Below, piece after piece: positions 18,677-28,235 of a DNA stretch of 64,000 nucleotides. The notes beneath the pieces were generated by a model, which was given only the letters and a program-made list of their open reading frames with translations, was not told the DNA's origin and did no database searches. Each line of letters begins with the position of its first letter. The stretch's first letter is position 1. Origin of the DNA: Bacteroides bouchesdurhonensis (GTDB taxonomy: Bacteria; Bacteroidota; Bacteroidia; Bacteroidales; Bacteroidaceae). The position numbers were made by a program, and so were the translations under genes. The stretch spans positions 4,318,577-4,382,576 of the forward strand of contig NZ_LT707006.1 in the NCBI RefSeq assembly GCF_900155865.1, written 5' to 3'.

Positions 18677-19840
18677 ATGCAAACCAGATTCTTCCTCATT
18701 CTTTCAATACTGGCATTCACAGCCTTTCCAGCGTCGATCTTTGGAAAAGTGATTACAGGTGCCGAACGTACCGAGCAATATTTGCCGCTGCTCAAAGGTA
18801 AACGAGTAGGAATGGTTGTAAATCACACATCTATCGTTGGTTCAAAACAGACTCACTTACTCGATACTCTTTTGAAATTAAATATTCAAGTAGTTCAGGT
18901 ATTTGCACCAGAACATGGCTTTCGGGGGAATGCAGATGCAGGAGAAGAGGTAAAAGATGGAAAAGACAGCTGCACCGGGATACCAATCGTTTCGCTTTAC
19001 GGAAACAATAAAAAACCTACTAGCGCACAATTAAAGAATGTGGATGTTATTTTATTCGATATACAAGATGTAGGAGCACGATTTTATACCTATATAAGTA
19101 CTATGTTCTATGTAATGGAAGCTTGTGCCGAAAATCAAAAAGAACTGATTGTGCTCGATCGTCCAAATCCATGCGACTATGTAGAAGGTCCGATATTAAA
19201 GCCTGCTTATCGAAGCTTCGTAGGCATGTTGCCAATCCCTGTTCTCCATGGTTGCACGATAGGAGAACTGGCGCAAATGATTAATGGAGAAAGTTGGATA
19301 ACAACAACTAAGTCCCCTTGTCCGCTTACTGTTATTCCGATGAAAGGATGGAAACATGGGCAACCTTATATACTTCCCGTAAAACCATCTCCCAATTTAC
19401 CTAATGCACAATCCATTCGGTTATATGCTTCTCTTTGCCCTTTCGAAGCAACTCAGATAAGTGTAGGGCGTGGAACAACCTTTCCTTTTCAGGTATTGGG
19501 CGCACCTGATAAAAAATACGGTAGCTTCACTTTTACTCCTGAATCTTTGCCCGGATTCGACAAAAACCCAATGCATAAAGGGATGCTTTGTTACGGAGAA
19601 GATTTACGCAATGTGACAGATGTACATGGGTTTACTCTTCGTTATTTTTTAGATTTCTATCAACTATCCGGCGAAGGAGAAGCTTTTTTCTCACGTGCAC
19701 GGTGGTTCGATTTACTTATGGGAACAAATTCCGTTCGCAAAGCCATCCTAAATGGTGATTCAGAACAAGACATCCGTAATAGTTGGCAAAAGGAACTACA
19801 AACGTATCAAAATATGAGAAAGAAATATTTATTGTACTAA
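18677..19840 (+). CDS. NamZ-like exo-N-acetylmuramidase (DUF1343)
   Basis: The 387-residue protein has a signal peptide (FFLILSILAFTAFPASIFG) and the DUF1343 fold: RVGMVVNHTSIVG, FAPEHGFRGNADAGEEVKDG, LFDIQDVGARFYTYISTM and LDRPNPCDYVEGPIL. DUF1343 includes NamZ of Bacillus subtilis, which removes terminal N-acetylmuramic acid from peptidoglycan fragments, so a role in wall recycling in the periplasm is likely. Its last 12 bases overlap the end of the convergent phosphoesterase gene. Confidence 0.88.
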   Translation: MQTRFFLILSILAFTAFPASIFGKVITGAERTEQYLPLLKGKRVGMVVNHTSIVGSKQTHLLDTLLKLNIQVVQVFAPEHGFRGNADAGEEVKDGKDSCTGIPIVSLYGNNKKPTSAQLKNVDVILFDIQDVGARFYTYISTMFYVMEACAENQKELIVLDRPNPCDYVEGPILKPAYRSFVGMLPIPVLHGCTIGELAQMINGESWITTTKSPCPLTVIPMKGWKHGQPYILPVKPSPNLPNAQSIRLYASLCPFEATQISVGRGTTFPFQVLGAPDKKYGSFTFTPESLPGFDKNPMHKGMLCYGEDLRNVTDVHGFTLRYFLDFYQLSGEGEAFFSRARWFDLLMGTNSVRKAILNGDSEQDIRNSWQKELQTYQNMRKKYLLY

Positions 19841-21184
19841 AGAACGTTTACGCCATTTTTCTGCATTTTGTTCAAATTCCTTTGCTTTTTTACCAGTCAG
19901 CCAAGGCATTTCTAATATTTCGGGGATGTTCTGTGCACGATCTGTTACCTGAACACCCGAAGCATTTTTCACAATCTGCATATCATCATACAGGGAGTCA
20001 TTCTCCAAAAATGCTTGTATACGAAGAGTGTCTCCCTTTACATCTATATACTGATAAAAACGGTGGTTAGTTCCGAAACGGTCATATTTATCATTGAACT
20101 CCAATCGATATCCTTTCGGAGAAGCATGACTAACCAGATAAACAGGTGTAGTCATTTTGCCATCACCTTCTTCGTTTGTCATACGTGCATAGTTATGTTC
20201 ATGTCCTTGAAGCACCAAATCAACTCCATATTCTTTAAACAAAGGATCGAACATCCAGCGCACCGGCAGGTTATTTGTCTTACCCTTAATAGAATATACA
20301 GGATGATGTAACATTACAATTTTCCATTTTTTATCAGAGTTCCTCAATGTTTTCTCTAACCATTCACGTTGTGAAAATAAAAACCAAGGATCACGATTAC
20401 TGTCAAGGGTAATAATAGTAGCATCCTTATAGTCAATAGAATACACATTATTATCTTTAGATTCGGATTCCAACAAGTATGAAAAGGAATATTTGAAACG
20501 TTGTTCCAAAGTTCTTACAATCCCTTTTACATATTCATGATTCCCAGGAGAAACTAATAAAGGCTTGCTGGGAGCAATGGAATCAATACTCTGATATGCT
20601 TCTTCCCAATAACAATTCATCGGACGTTCAATAAAATCACCGGCAAGCATATAGAAATCGACCTGCGGAAAACGATAACGCACTTTTTCCATAAAGTCAC
20701 GTGTCTTTCCATGTAGTGTATCCTGTACGTCACCTACAAAAATAAAAGAAAAGTGATCCGTAGAATCTGGTTGCATAGTAAATGAATACCAGCTAGAAGC
20801 CCGGTCATCGTTCCAAACTCGATAAGAATAAGAATCCCCGTAAGCAAGATCCTTAAACTTTGCCCAATTAGCATAGCTAAACCCTCCTAACGTTTTAAGG
20901 AATTTAGAAGAGCCATCGATTAAAAGAGTATCTCCAGAGCCTATTTTTGTATATTCCAGTTTTGCCTGTTTAGAAACTCCCCCGCATACCCAACTTACAT
21001 TACGGGAAAGTTCACCATCATTTCCAAAAGTCAGAATCACTCGCTGAGGTTCATTAGTAAGCACATAACTTATTTCCGGTCTATTATAGAACCAGACTTT
21101 CCAACGTATTTTACAAATAATACCTCCTGCTATTAATATAAGGAACATAAATCCCCAGAATATTTTTTTCTTGCTCACTCTCAT
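19829..21184 (-). CDS. Membrane-anchored calcineurin-like metallophosphoesterase
   Basis: From MRVSKKKIFWGFMFLIL the product is 451 residues. An upstream ATG at 21232 would add 16 residues unlike a signal anchor. A single N-terminal membrane helix (about 7-25) is followed by a fibronectin-like domain resembling the N-terminus of purple acid phosphatases (about 35-130). The phosphoesterase domain follows, with FIFVGDVQD, MLAGDFIERP, SPGNHEY, HHPVYS and LQGHEHNYAR carrying the metal ligands. The substrate is unknown. It converges on the NamZ-like gene with a 12-base overlap. Confidence 0.9.
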   Translation of the reverse strand: MRVSKKKIFWGFMFLILIAGGIICKIRWKVWFYNRPEISYVLTNEPQRVILTFGNDGELSRNVSWVCGGVSKQAKLEYTKIGSGDTLLIDGSSKFLKTLGGFSYANWAKFKDLAYGDSYSYRVWNDDRASSWYSFTMQPDSTDHFSFIFVGDVQDTLHGKTRDFMEKVRYRFPQVDFYMLAGDFIERPMNCYWEEAYQSIDSIAPSKPLLVSPGNHEYVKGIVRTLEQRFKYSFSYLLESESKDNNVYSIDYKDATIITLDSNRDPWFLFSQREWLEKTLRNSDKKWKIVMLHHPVYSIKGKTNNLPVRWMFDPLFKEYGVDLVLQGHEHNYARMTNEEGDGKMTTPVYLVSHASPKGYRLEFNDKYDRFGTNHRFYQYIDVKGDTLRIQAFLENDSLYDDMQIVKNASGVQVTDRAQNIPEILEMPWLTGKKAKEFEQNAEKWRKRSLVQ

Positions 21185-21300
21185 TGTATTCAGTTTTTTA
21201 TAACTAGAACAAAGATAAAAATAGTGTCTCAAAAATCTGAGAAAATGTTCTTTTTTTAACCATTTAAATGGAAGAAATACAGTATAGTCTCCTATGAACG

Positions 21301-21834
21301 TTATTCATTAATAAATGGTTTTGAGTATTTAACCACACCTTGTACGTTTTTTAGAGCATTCGGCAACAATTCAATCGCCATACAATATTCGTAAGGAACC
21401 TCAAATGGAAATTCAATGCCGAAATCTATCGCTTTTTTATATCCAAACTTAGGATAATAATCTTTGTGGCCCAGTAAAACAGCAGACCCATACCCTAACT
21501 CAGCAGCACGTTTATGAATTTCACAAATCAGTGTACCACCAACCCCTTGCCTCTGATATTTAGGTAACACAGCCACCGGGGCCAAAGCTAAAGAAGTAGT
21601 AGTTTTAACATCCGACACGATTTCCACTTTGGTCATCAGAATATGCCCAATAATTTCACCATTCTTTTCTGCCACTAAAGAAAGCTCTGGTATAAACGCT
21701 TCTGATTTACGCAAGCACTCCACCAGCAAATGTTCACGATGATCGCTTTCTTCCATATTTCTAAAAGCAAGTTCTATTAATTCACATACAACTTTATAAT
21801 CGTTCTCTTGTTCTTGTCTAATTTTAATCTCCAT
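21301..21834 (-). CDS. GNAT-family N-acetyltransferase
   Basis: The 177-residue protein has the GNAT fold, with the acetyl-CoA motif LPKYQRQGVGGTLICEIHKR and the preceding strand TTSLALAPVAVLP. HKDYYPKFGYKKA is typical of the YhbS-type branch (Bacteroides 'predicted N-acetyltransferase'). The substrate is unknown. The gene seems to stand alone. No clear TAnnTTTG precedes it. Confidence 0.9.
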   Translation of the reverse strand: MEIKIRQEQENDYKVVCELIELAFRNMEESDHREHLLVECLRKSEAFIPELSLVAEKNGEIIGHILMTKVEIVSDVKTTTSLALAPVAVLPKYQRQGVGGTLICEIHKRAAELGYGSAVLLGHKDYYPKFGYKKAIDFGIEFPFEVPYEYCMAIELLPNALKNVQGVVKYSKPFINE

Positions 21835-22137
21835 ATTCTTAATTATTATTTGTTTATAACCAATTCCATATTCGATCTCGAAGTTATCTTTAAAACAAAA
21901 TACAAAAACTTCTTCATCATTATCTGATTTTCCCTTTTGTAAAGCACCTTAAAATATAACACTTTCTTATTCGAAATAGAATATAATCTTCTTGTTCGGC
22001 AAACAAGCTGAGATTTATCGAGAAGCTAAGTCTATACACTAGATTATTATCTTTCGATATCCGAATTGGTTGAAGTAATTTCAAAAATAAAAATATATTA
22101 TTTCGGTAATTAGGAACAAATATATAAAATAGAATTT
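21835..22137. other. Gene-free stretch between transporter and GNAT genes
   Basis: This 303-base AT-rich stretch holds a small hairpin, CTTGTT/AACAAG, at about 21991-22008. I see no promoter box, RNA gene or convincing reading frame. A 111-codon frame across 21920-22255 overlaps the transporter gene antiparallel in register and looks spurious. Confidence 0.5.
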
Positions 22138-23085
22138 CTAATTTTCCTTTTTTCTTTTCTTCCACAACTGCCAAGAATTGATTATGTTCTGCCACAAGAC
22201 ATAAGAACCAGGACCAACCGAAGATAGCGGATTGAGATATGTATAAGCCATCCAAATAGCCAACACTGTATTTTTTTGCCCTAATGCCTGTCCACCACTA
22301 ATACGTTCCTGATAATGCCCACCAATACGCTTTCCATAATAAAACTGAATGCAACAAGTTATTAAACCAGCCAGAGCAATTAAAAGTTTCACATACCCGG
22401 ACGCGTCACTATTAACTAAAGAACGAACGGTCTGACCGGAAACAATTGCCAAAGCAACTCCCCATAGATAAAAAGCCAGATTACTAAAATTAGCCAAATA
22501 TGTCCGTAATTTTGGCAAAAAGACACGAATTAAGCAAGCTGCTATAAAAGGACAAAGCAACAATGGGAAGACTTTAATAAGAATACGCGAACAGGCCGTC
22601 AAAAAACTAACATTTGAATGTACTTCAACAATAGGAAATAACAAAGGAACGATGATTGCTGCTAAAATATTAGACAGCAATGTATAAGTAGTTAAACTTC
22701 CCGCATTTCCACCTAGTTTTCCAGTTATCACAGCTGCAGCCGTAGCCGTAGGGCAAATCAGACAAACCATCGCTCCCTCAAACACGTCACGGTATACTTC
22801 AGGCATAGGGACATAAACTAATACCACAGCTACAAGCAAACAAGATATCAGTTGAAACAACAGTAACCACCAATGCCACAAAACAGGTTTCAATTCTTTA
22901 GGCTCAACCTTGCAAAATGTCAGCAACAACTGAGCAAAAATCAAGAAAGGAGTTAAAACAGAAACACTTACCCACACAGCCGTTTTTGCCGGGGCTAGAA
23001 ACGAAACGTGGGCAAACAGGAAATAAACAACTGTCCCAACCAGCATTGCAACTGGTAATGTCCAATTTTTCAAAAACTTAAGCAT
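22138..23085 (-). CDS. BASS-type (bile acid:sodium symporter-like) transporter
   Basis: The 315-residue protein, started at MLKFLKNWTLPVAMLVGTVV, is nearly all membrane helices (about ten). It carries AMVCLICPTATAAAVITGKLGGN, like the substrate-binding crossover region of BASS/SBF transporters. An in-frame start at 23145 lies upstream of a promoter-like TTACTTTG on the minus strand at 23111-23118, so I prefer 23085. The substrate is not predictable; BASS members carry bile acids, pantoate, pyruvate or other organic anions. Confidence 0.8.
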   Translation of the reverse strand: MLKFLKNWTLPVAMLVGTVVYFLFAHVSFLAPAKTAVWVSVSVLTPFLIFAQLLLTFCKVEPKELKPVLWHWWLLLFQLISCLLVAVVLVYVPMPEVYRDVFEGAMVCLICPTATAAAVITGKLGGNAGSLTTYTLLSNILAAIIVPLLFPIVEVHSNVSFLTACSRILIKVFPLLLCPFIAACLIRVFLPKLRTYLANFSNLAFYLWGVALAIVSGQTVRSLVNSDASGYVKLLIALAGLITCCIQFYYGKRIGGHYQERISGGQALGQKNTVLAIWMAYTYLNPLSSVGPGSYVLWQNIINSWQLWKKRKKEN

Positions 23086-23203
23086 GGCTGCATATTTTAT
23101 CTTCGGGGCGCAAAGTAACGGAGTTTTCAGGAAAAAAGCTACCATTAAACCGAAAAAAACACAAAACTTAATAGCAAATCATAAGTTTTCTGCAAATTTC
23201 TAC

Positions 23204-23211
23204 TACATTTG
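23204..23211 (+). promoter_or_regulatory. -7 box of the amidase-mce unit
   Basis: TACATTTG, a full TAnnTTTG match, 14 bases ahead of the amidase ATG at 23226. Confidence 0.65.
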
Positions 23212-23225
23212 CATCGTATTAAAAT

Positions 23226-24479
23226 ATGAAACTAGATAGATCATACATATTATATATATCAGCTTGCCTCTGGCTACTTATTTCTCCCCTATGTACCTGC
23301 AATCTATGGGGGCAGAGCTTTACTGTAGTTATTGATGCCGGACATGGCGGACACGACCCTGGTGCCATAGGAAAAATATCTAAGGAGAAAAATATCAATC
23401 TGAATGTTGCTCTGAAACTAGGTAATCTGATAAAAAAGAACTGTGACGACGTAAAATTAGTCTATACACGAACAAAGGATGTCTTCATTCCATTGGATCG
23501 TCGAGCAGAAATCGCTAACAATGCCAAAGCGGATCTTTTTATCTCTATCCACACCAATGCTTTAGCCAATAACCGTACTGCAAAAGGTGCTTCTACCTGG
23601 ACATTAGGTTTAGCTAAATCGGACGCCAACTTAGAGGTAGCGAAACGGGAAAACTCTGTAATCCTTTATGAAAGTGATTATCAAACCAGGTATGCAGGCT
23701 TTAATCCGAACTCCGCAGAATCATACATTATCTTTGAGTTCATGCAGGACAAATATATGGAACAAAGTGTACATCTAGCCTCATTGGTTCAGAAACAATT
23801 CCGACATACTTGCAGCCGGGTAGATCGAGGAGTACATCAGGCTGGCTTTCTCGTTCTAAAAGCCAGTGCAATGCCAAGCATCCTAGTGGAATTAGGATTT
23901 ATCTCAACACCGGAAGAAGAACGTTATCTGAACTCAGAGAATGGTACGAGTACACTAGCAAAAGGTATTTATAATGCTTTCTTGAATTACAAAAGAGAAC
24001 ATGAGCTACGTCTTACCGGAAGTAGTAAAACCATTATTCCAACTGAACAGGAAGAAACAGAAAACGATCCTGTTATTGTTCAAACAGATAATGATTCAGA
24101 AAATGCTGTTTTAACAGAGGAACTTTTGGCTGAAGCAAAGCCTCGTACTATTGAGTCTAAACCAACCACACGCCCCATTGTATCAGAGAGTACAACAAAT
24201 GACAGTGAGATAACGTTTAAAGTACAAATACTTACTTCTTCAAAGCCTTTATCAAAAAACGACAAACAGTTGAAAGGGCTAAAAGGAGTTGATTATTACA
24301 AAGAAAAAGGAATTTATAAATATACTTATGGTGCTTCTACTGATTATAACAAAGTATTGCGCACCAGACGTACAATCACTCCACAATTCAAGGATGCATT
24401 CATCATTGCTTTCCGGAATGGTGAGAAAATGAATATCAACGAGGCAATTGCCGAATTTAAAAAGAAAAGAAATAAATAA
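23226..24479 (+). CDS. N-acetylmuramoyl-L-alanine amidase (Amidase_3) with C-terminal domain
   Basis: The 417-residue protein has a signal peptide (about 1-28). An Amidase_3 domain (about 31-255) carries the zinc ligands in VIDAGHGGHDPGA and SIHTNA and the catalytic Glu in ILVELGFIST. It cuts the bond between MurNAc and the stem peptide, for example during daughter-cell separation. A low-complexity linker (about 258-320) leads to a C-terminal SPOR-like part (FKVQILTSSKPL to INEAIAEFKKK) that may bind denuded septal glycan. The mce gene starts 7 bases after its stop. Confidence 0.93.
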   Translation: MKLDRSYILYISACLWLLISPLCTCNLWGQSFTVVIDAGHGGHDPGAIGKISKEKNINLNVALKLGNLIKKNCDDVKLVYTRTKDVFIPLDRRAEIANNAKADLFISIHTNALANNRTAKGASTWTLGLAKSDANLEVAKRENSVILYESDYQTRYAGFNPNSAESYIIFEFMQDKYMEQSVHLASLVQKQFRHTCSRVDRGVHQAGFLVLKASAMPSILVELGFISTPEEERYLNSENGTSTLAKGIYNAFLNYKREHELRLTGSSKTIIPTEQEETENDPVIVQTDNDSENAVLTEELLAEAKPRTIESKPTTRPIVSESTTNDSEITFKVQILTSSKPLSKNDKQLKGLKGVDYYKEKGIYKYTYGASTDYNKVLRTRRTITPQFKDAFIIAFRNGEKMNINEAIAEFKKKRNK

Positions 24480-24486
24480 AAATAAA

Positions 24487-25380
24487 ATGAAGTACATTAC
24501 AAAAGAAGTCAGAATAGGTATTGCAGGTATTGTAGCTCTATGTGTGCTTGTTTATGGAATCAATTGGTTAAAAGGAATCCATATGTTCCAGCCTTCAAGC
24601 TATTTCTATGCTAAGTTTCAAAATGTAAATGGATTGACTAAGTCGAGTCCTGTATTTGCAGATGGTGTTCGTGTAGGCATCGTACGCGAGATTTTTTATG
24701 ATTATTCCAACCCGGGAAACGTAATTGTGGAAGTCGAACTGGATACTGAGTTACGTATTCCTAAAGGAAGCTCTGCAGAACTTGTTTCTGAACTGATGGG
24801 AGGTGTCCGCATGAATATTCTCCTGGCAAACAATCCGAGGGAAAAATATGCTGTAGGCGATACCATACCCGGAACGCTGAATGACGGTATGATGGAAAAT
24901 GTAGCCAAACTTATGCCCAAGGTCGAGCAACTGCTACCCAAATTAGATTCGATCCTTACCTCTCTCAATAATACTTTAAATGACAAGAGTATTCCTGCAA
25001 CTTTGCACTCAATGGAAACCCTCACTGCCAATCTTGCTGTAGTAAGCTCACAAATGAGAGGATTTATGAGCAAAGATATTCCACAGCTCACAGGGAAGCT
25101 AAATACTATTGGAGATAATTTCATCACTATTAGCAATAACCTGAAGGATATAAACTATGCCGCCACTATCAAACAGATAGACGAGACATTGGCTAACGTA
25201 AAAATACTTACAGAAAAGCTAAATAGCAAAGACAATACGTTAGGTTTACTTTTCAATGATCCATCTTTGTATAATAACTTAAACGCAACCTCTGAAAATG
25301 CGGCAAGTTTATTGGAAGATCTGAAAGCGCACCCTAAACGCTATGTCCATTTCTCATTATTCGGCAAAAAAGATAAATAA
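24487..25380 (+). CDS. Mce/MlaD-family lipid transport protein
   Basis: From MKYITKEVRIGIAGIVALC the product is 297 residues. It has one N-terminal membrane helix (about 9-26), the MlaD domain (about 37-115: YAKFQNVNGLTKSSPVFADG and VRMNILLAN) and a helical C-terminal part (about 140-280). MlaD-type proteins form periplasmic hexamers that move phospholipids between the membranes with an ABC ATPase and permease. Those partners are not next to it here. It follows the amidase by 7 bases, a pairing of unclear meaning. Confidence 0.9.
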   Translation: MKYITKEVRIGIAGIVALCVLVYGINWLKGIHMFQPSSYFYAKFQNVNGLTKSSPVFADGVRVGIVREIFYDYSNPGNVIVEVELDTELRIPKGSSAELVSELMGGVRMNILLANNPREKYAVGDTIPGTLNDGMMENVAKLMPKVEQLLPKLDSILTSLNNTLNDKSIPATLHSMETLTANLAVVSSQMRGFMSKDIPQLTGKLNTIGDNFITISNNLKDINYAATIKQIDETLANVKILTEKLNSKDNTLGLLFNDPSLYNNLNATSENAASLLEDLKAHPKRYVHFSLFGKKDK

Positions 25381-25653
25381 GAGAATCTTCCTAATATAGA
25401 ATTACTCTAAATAAAGAAAGACTCTATAAAAAAAGACTAATAGCCTGAAATGTCTATCGATAAACCGAAACAATATTCTTGAACATGTATGAAGAAGTAA
25501 ATAAAACAAATATAAGCAAGCATATAATCACATAATAATCAAGCACTTATAATAACGCAAGACTTATTACATTTAGGGTATTACTAAACTATTATATAAG
25601 TCACTGAAAGTAAACGCATTATTATTTGTTCATTAAAAACAAGAAAAAACAGA
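25381..25653. other. AT-rich gene-free stretch upstream of dnaA
   Basis: Together with the promoter that follows, this leaves about 350 bases without a gene. It is very AT-rich. I searched both strands for the DnaA box TTATCCACA and found none, so there is no direct support for an origin. No RNA gene is visible. Confidence 0.5.
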
Positions 25654-25685
25654 TTTGTTTTTTTCGAATAAGATTCCCAATTTTG
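25654..25685 (+). promoter_or_regulatory. dnaA promoter
   Basis: TTTG at 25654-25657, a 20-base spacer and CAATTTTG at 25678-25685 (one mismatch to TAnnTTTG). The transcript would have a leader of about 40 bases before the dnaA ATG. Confidence 0.65.
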
Positions 25686-25731
25686 CAAACGTAGAAGTTT
25701 TGCTTAATTAATAAAATGTATTAAAGTCACT

Positions 25732-27150
25732 ATGATTGAATCAAATCATGTCGAGCTTTGGAACCGCTGTTTAGATATCATAAAAGACAATGTTCCTGAA
25801 ACGACATATAATACTTGGTTTGCCCCCATCATTCCATTAAAATATGAGGACAAAACATTGATCGTACAGATCCCGAGCCAGTTTTTTTATGAAATACTGG
25901 AAGAAAAGTTCGTGGATTTGTTACGGAAAACATTATATAAAGCTATTGGCGAAGGTACTAAGTTGATGTATAATGTCATGGTAGATAAAACTTCGATTCC
26001 AAATCAGACTGTGAATCTCGAAGCGAGCAACCGTTCTACAGCTATCACTCCTAAAAACATCACTGATGCCAATAAAGCACCTAACTTCCTGAAAGCTCCT
26101 GTTATTCAGGAATTAGATCCACATTTGAACCCTAACTATAATTTTGAGAACTTCATTGAAGGATATAGCAATAAACTTTCTAGAAGCGTAGCAGAAGCTG
26201 TGGCACAAAAACCTGCGGGTACAGCTTTTAATCCATTATTCCTTTATGGTGCATCCGGAGTAGGAAAAACTCATTTGGCAAACGCCATCGGAACTAAAAT
26301 TAAAGAATTATATCCCGAGAAAAGAGTATTGTATGTTTCAGCACATCTGTTTCAGGTTCAATATACAGACTCGGTACGAAACAATACTACCAACGACTTT
26401 ATCAACTTCTACCAAACAATTGATGTATTGATCATTGACGATATTCAGGAATTTGCCGGAATGACCAGAACGCAAAATACGTTTTTTCATATCTTCAATC
26501 ACTTGCATCAGAACGGAAAACAGTTGATATTAACTTCCGACCGTGCTCCTATCCTATTGCAGGGTATGGAGGACCGTTTGCTGACTCGTTTTAAATGGGG
26601 AATGGTTGCGGAACTTGAAAAACCAACCGTAGAACTTCGTAAAAACATCTTACGAAATAAAATTCATCGTGACGGATTGCAGTTCCCAGAGGAAGTTATT
26701 GATTACATTGCAGAGAATGTGAACGAAAGTGTCCGCGATCTGGAAGGTATCGTCATAGCTATTATGGCACGTTCTACTATTTTCAACAAGGAAATAGATT
26801 TAGATTTGGCACAACACATTGTGCATGGTGTGGTTCACAACGAAGCTAAAGCAATTACAATTGATGATATCTTAAAGGTAGTATGCAAGCACTTCGATCT
26901 AGAGCCATCAGCCATCCACACTAAATCCAGAAAAAGAGAAGTAGTTCAAGCTCGTCAGATTGCTATGTATCTGGCTAAAAATCACACAGATTTCTCTACT
27001 TCAAAGATTGGCAAGTTCATCGGAAACAAAGATCACGCAACAGTGCTCCACGCTTGCAAAACTGTAAAAGGGCAGTTGGAAGTAGATAAGAACTTCCACG
27101 CAGAAGTAGGGGAAATAGAATCACTGTTGAAGAAAAGAAATAAGGAATAA
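25732..27150 (+). CDS. dnaA: Chromosomal replication initiator DnaA
   Basis: The 472-residue protein has all four DnaA domains: domain I (about 1-80), a short linker, the AAA+ domain with Walker A GASGVGKT (173-180) and Walker B VLIIDDIQ (about 232-239), and the C-terminal DNA-binding domain. The latter holds the DnaA signature [13 protein letters not shown] (about 434-446). It opens the replication origin by binding DnaA boxes. Its neighbours are not the dnaN/recF set found in many bacteria, which is common in Bacteroidetes. Confidence 0.98.
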   Translation: MIESNHVELWNRCLDIIKDNVPETTYNTWFAPIIPLKYEDKTLIVQIPSQFFYEILEEKFVDLLRKTLYKAIGEGTKLMYNVMVDKTSIPNQTVNLEASNRSTAITPKNITDANKAPNFLKAPVIQELDPHLNPNYNFENFIEGYSNKLSRSVAEAVAQKPAGTAFNPLFLYGASGVGKTHLANAIGTKIKELYPEKRVLYVSAHLFQVQYTDSVRNNTTNDFINFYQTIDVLIIDDIQEFAGMTRTQNTFFHIFNHLHQNGKQLILTSDRAPILLQGMEDRLLTRFKWGMVAELEKPTVELRKNILRNKIHRDGLQFPEEVIDYIAENVNESVRDLEGIVIAIMARSTIFNKEIDLDLAQHIVHGVVHNEAKAITIDDILKVVCKHFDLEPSAIHTKSRKREVVQARQIAMYLAKNHTDFSTSKIGKFIGNKDHATVLHACKTVKGQLEVDKNFHAEVGEIESLLKKRNKE

Positions 27151-27171
27151 ACCAACATAAAAACCTCAGGT

Positions 27172-27200
27172 GCAAATGATATAGTGATTATATTATTTGC
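27172..27200. terminator. Hairpin between convergent dnaA and nitroreductase genes
   Basis: GCAAATGATAT (27172-27182) pairs with ATATTATTTGC (27190-27200) with one G-U pair and a 7-base loop. A T-run is lacking, so termination is only a likely role based on position. Confidence 0.4.
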
Positions 27201-27231
27201 CCCCGATGTTTAAAATACCCCTTATTGATAT

Positions 27232-27975
27232 TTATTCTATAAAACCTTGTTTACGAAGTACTTTCAACAGATTCTCAGACATAAACTCATTATCCTTCTT
27301 TGTATAACGGACATCAGTAAACACTTGTGCGAGAGTCTCTTTTCTATTTTCTTCTATAAATTGCTTATTTTCAGGCAATGATTCTTTATAAGAATAGATA
27401 CGATCGATATCCTCCGGAGTGTAGTCGTGAAACACCTCTTGATGCACAGCAGCATCCAATGGCAAACGGTCCACTTGTGCAGGAATACCGTCAGGATAGC
27501 CTACAGTTACGGTAGTTATGGGAAACACCAGTTCCGGCAACTGGAGAGCATCAATAATCATTTGAGGATTATAAGTAGTAGTTCCCAAATAACAAATACC
27601 GAGTCCCGCTTCCTCTGCCAATGTACAAAAAGTCTGAGCCACGAGCAAAGTATCCATAGAAGCATTCATAAAAGACATTAAATTATTATATCCCGGCACA
27701 GCATTCCGTTGTTCGCACCACTTGCTAAAACGCCGGAAATCAGCACAAAAAGTAAGCACTACCGGTGCATTTTTCACCATTGGTTGATTAAAATGAGCAG
27801 GAGAAAGTTTCTCTTTCATTTCAGCGTTACGAGTAACGATTACACTATAAAGTTGCATCCCTCCCATCGTAGAAGCACGGAAAGAGGTTTCAAGCAAATC
27901 ATTTAACATTTCAGGAGCAATATCTTTAAGAAGATATTTCCGAATTGTTCTTCTGTTCTTTACGGTATCAAACAT
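27232..27975 (-). CDS. Nitroreductase-family flavin oxidoreductase
   Basis: From MFDTVKNRRTIRKYLLKDI the product is 247 residues. The FMN-binding N-terminal motif NRRTIRKY and SFRASTMGGMQLYSVIVTRN fit the NfsA/FRP branch, as does the region GLGICYLGTTTYNPQMIIDAL and VGYPDG. It would use NAD(P)H to reduce nitro compounds, quinones or flavins; the true substrate is unknown. An earlier TTG start at 27990 overlaps the promoter box at 27988-27995 and is rejected. The mRNA leader would be only a few bases. Confidence 0.9.
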   Translation of the reverse strand: MFDTVKNRRTIRKYLLKDIAPEMLNDLLETSFRASTMGGMQLYSVIVTRNAEMKEKLSPAHFNQPMVKNAPVVLTFCADFRRFSKWCEQRNAVPGYNNLMSFMNASMDTLLVAQTFCTLAEEAGLGICYLGTTTYNPQMIIDALQLPELVFPITTVTVGYPDGIPAQVDRLPLDAAVHQEVFHDYTPEDIDRIYSYKESLPENKQFIEENRKETLAQVFTDVRYTKKDNEFMSENLLKVLRKQGFIE

Positions 27976-27987
27976 ATCTTTTTTTTG

Positions 27988-27995
27988 CAAAGATA
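27988..27995 (-). promoter_or_regulatory. Nitroreductase promoter -7 box
   Basis: The minus strand reads TATCTTTG, a full TAnnTTTG match, 12 bases ahead of the ATG, implying a nearly leaderless transcript. Confidence 0.6.
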
Positions 27996-28154
27996 TAAAA
28001 AGAAAATATCATTTCATTACACTAATAAAAAAGAATAATTTTCTTTTTGGAGAACTTTAACTATTAAACAAAAGCACAACTTCATTGTTAATCAATCACT
28101 TAACTCATACAAATAGAAAACTTGCAGCCTGTTAATAAAATATTTCATTTTTAT

Positions 28155-28185
28155 TTTGATAGATGAAAAAACATTCTTAGCTTTG
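28155..28185 (+). promoter_or_regulatory. nrdJ promoter
   Basis: TTTG at 28155-28158, a 19-base spacer and TAGCTTTG at 28178-28185: both elements of the Bacteroides promoter are present. The leader is about 45 bases. Confidence 0.75.
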
Positions 28186-28235
28186 CAACGCATTTGTTAA
28201 TGATAAGTAAACTTCTACACATTACTTATTAAATA

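Noticed and set aside
21920-22255. 111-codon minus-strand frame
   Set aside because: It overlaps the end of the BASS-type transporter gene in another frame and its translation has no family features.
25381-25731. Replication origin upstream of dnaA
   Set aside because: AT-rich and next to dnaA, but no TTATCCACA-type boxes on either strand, so there is no direct evidence.
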